Shown: piece by piece, positions 5,761 through 7,007 of the stretch | Layout of the letters: each line of letters starts with the position of its first letter | How positions within the stretch are numbered: position 1 is the stretch's first letter | Assembly (NCBI GenBank): GCA_019090295.1 | Contig: JAHRWG010000331.1 | Span: 1 to 7,007, forward strand | Direction of reading: 5' to 3' | DNA length: 7,007 bases | DNA from: Cycloclasticus sp. | Lineage (GTDB): Bacteria; Pseudomonadota; Gammaproteobacteria; Methylococcales; Cycloclasticaceae | The notes under the pieces: model-generated | What the model saw: the letters and a program-made list of their open reading frames with translations, nothing else | Database searches by the model: none | Told to the model about the DNA's origin: nothing | Made by a program: the position numbers and the translations under genes

Positions 5761-7007
5761 ATGACTTATCCATTATTTACCGCCGAACAATCACGCACGA
5801 TAGACCACCGAGTATCCAGTACATCATCGGTATCAAGTTATGACTTAATGAAGCGAGCAGGGCAAGGATTGTTTCAATGCATTCAAAGCATGTCGTTACA
5901 TGCTGAACAGGTTCATATTTTTTGTGGTGGCGGGAATAATGCTGGGGATGGCTATGTGTTGGCTAAGTTACTAATTGAGGCGAATGTTCGTACTCAAATA
6001 TACGCAGTAGCCGATACCGAGTATTTAACAGGCGATGCACTTAAAGCATTTAATGAACTGAATGAAATAACATCGGTAATAACGACCTTGCCCGATAAGT
6101 TAGACGGAGGAGTGGTGGTTGATGCATTGCTTGGCACTGGATTAACAAAGCCAATAAGCGGCCAGTTTTTAGCCGCTGTTACGTTAATAAATGCAGCAAC
6201 GGGCCCTGTACTAGCCGTTGATATTCCATCGGGCCTCAATGCAGATACTGGTTGTGCACAAGGCGTTGCGGTTTGTGCCGATATCACCCTAAGCTTTATT
6301 GTATTAAAGAAAGGCTTGTACACTGGAGATGGTCCTCATTATTGTGGAGAGGTGCGTTTAGATGACTTACTGGTTGGGCAAGACATGATAGCCCCAGAAA
6401 AACCAACCGCTAAACTAATTGCATTTAATGATGTCAAAAGAAACCTTAAACGGCGCGCCAGAAATACCCATAAAGGTCATTATGGCCATGTGTTATTGGT
6501 GGGTGGGAATACTGGGTATAGCGGATCAATTCGTTTGGCAGGGGAGGCCGCCTTAAGAGTGGGTTCGGGCCTCGTCAGTATTGCCACCAAAAATGAGCAT
6601 GCCGCTCTAATAACCATGGCTCGACCAGAGCTGATGTGCCATGGTGTCAATGACAAGCAGGGGTTAAATGCATTAAGCAACCAATGCACAGTATTGGGTA
6701 TCGGCCCCGGCTTGGGGCAAACAGCTTGGTCAAAAATGTTATTCGACACTGCATTGGAACAAAACTTACCATTAGTCGTTGATGCAGACGGGCTTAACTT
6801 ATTGGCTAAAGAGCCAAGGGAAAACAACCAAGGGGTGTTGACACCTCACCCAGCTGAGGCGGCTAGGCTATTAAACTGTACAACGGCTGAAATTCAAGCT
6901 GATCGCTTTTTTGCGGTTCAAGCCTTGCAGAAAAAATACGGTGGTGTGGTTGTTTTAAAAGGTTCAGGAAGCTTGATATGCGGTGGTGAAGACGTGTTAG
7001 TGTGTGA
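5761..7007 (+). CDS. nnr: bifunctional NAD(P)HX epimerase / ADP-dependent NAD(P)HX dehydratase, 3' end cut by window
   Basis: Nnr repairs NADH and NADPH damaged by hydration. The N-terminal domain (YjeF_N) epimerises R-NAD(P)HX to S-NAD(P)HX, and the C-terminal ribokinase-like domain dehydrates the S form using ADP. The 415 visible codons show GGGNNAGDGYV at 56-66, DALLGTGL at 121-128 and DIPSGLNADTG at 154-164 in the epimerase. The dehydratase part has HKGHYG at 237-242, VGGNTGYSGS at 247-256, GIGPGLGQ at 313-320, DADGLN at 341-346, TPHPAEAARL at 361-370 and VLKGSG at 398-403. The window ends before the expected GMGDVLSG catalytic motif. The start is uncertain. ATG 5761 gives a normal N-terminus but has no Shine-Dalgarno. 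The frame is open upstream to 5647, with GTG codons at 5656 and 5695. In E. coli nnr lies downstream of queG, but here the two diverge. Confidence 0.95.
   Translation, partial: MTYPLFTAEQSRTIDHRVSSTSSVSSYDLMKRAGQGLFQCIQSMSLHAEQVHIFCGGGNNAGDGYVLAKLLIEANVRTQIYAVADTEYLTGDALKAFNELNEITSVITTLPDKLDGGVVVDALLGTGLTKPISGQFLAAVTLINAATGPVLAVDIPSGLNADTGCAQGVAVCADITLSFIVLKKGLYTGDGPHYCGEVRLDDLLVGQDMIAPEKPTAKLIAFNDVKRNLKRRARNTHKGHYGHVLLVGGNTGYSGSIRLAGEAALRVGSGLVSIATKNEHAALITMARPELMCHGVNDKQGLNALSNQCTVLGIGPGLGQTAWSKMLFDTALEQNLPLVVDADGLNLLAKEPRENNQGVLTPHPAEAARLLNCTTAEIQADRFFAVQALQKKYGGVVVLKGSGSLICGGEDVLVC

Noticed and set aside
5994..6827. Two minus-strand open frames (5994-6323 and 6480-6827)
   Set aside because: Both are antisense shadows of nnr, whose plus-strand frame carries clear NNR motifs throughout.
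1..7007. Mobile element, defence island or novel multi-gene system
   Set aside because: Every gene is a recognisable housekeeping family in plausible conserved context. No transposase, integrase, tRNA or terminal repeat is seen.

Overview
This window is a compact stretch of core bacterial chromosome. It carries nine protein genes, no RNA gene, no mobile element and no CRISPR. The proteins resemble gammaproteobacterial versions. The RecR, Orn and YbaB products align almost end to end with my recollection of the E. coli proteins. The dnaX fragment carries the proteobacterial tau C-terminal domain, and orn, rsgA, queG and nnr cluster as they do around the E. coli orn locus. Base composition is moderately AT-rich, roughly low-to-mid 40s % GC by eye. 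A marine-type gammaproteobacterium such as a Cycloclasticus or Methylophaga relative is a guess only.

Layout, left to right. Positions 1-1739 (+) look like one operon: the 3' end of dnaX (clamp-loader tau), ybaB (nucleoid-associated protein), recR (recombination mediator) and a HINT-type HIT hydrolase. Positions 1736-3893 (-) hold a two-gene unit, an M48/Ste24-like membrane metalloprotease followed by rsgA (30S-assembly GTPase), which converges on the HIT gene. Positions 3894-3948 are a short divergent promoter region with a perfect 14-bp palindrome. Positions 3949-4494 (+) are orn (oligoribonuclease), which converges with queG (epoxyqueuosine reductase, 4483-5574, -). Positions 5575-5760 are the largest gap, a divergent regulatory region with three copies of an 11-bp motif. 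Positions 5761-7007 (+) are nnr, the bifunctional NAD(P)HX repair enzyme, which runs off the right edge before its dehydratase active-site motif.

The genes share housekeeping themes: replication and repair (DnaX, YbaB, RecR), ribosome and RNA metabolism (RsgA, Orn, QueG) and metabolite or protein quality control (Nnr, M48 protease). Packing is very tight. Two gene pairs are joined by TAA-N-ATG junctions, and both convergent pairs overlap at their stop codons.

I see no evidence for an undescribed multi-gene system. The most worthwhile leads are regulatory: the palindrome across the orn start site, the repeated motif in front of queG/nnr with mutually exclusive hairpins, and the hexanucleotide repeat that sets a linker length in DnaX.
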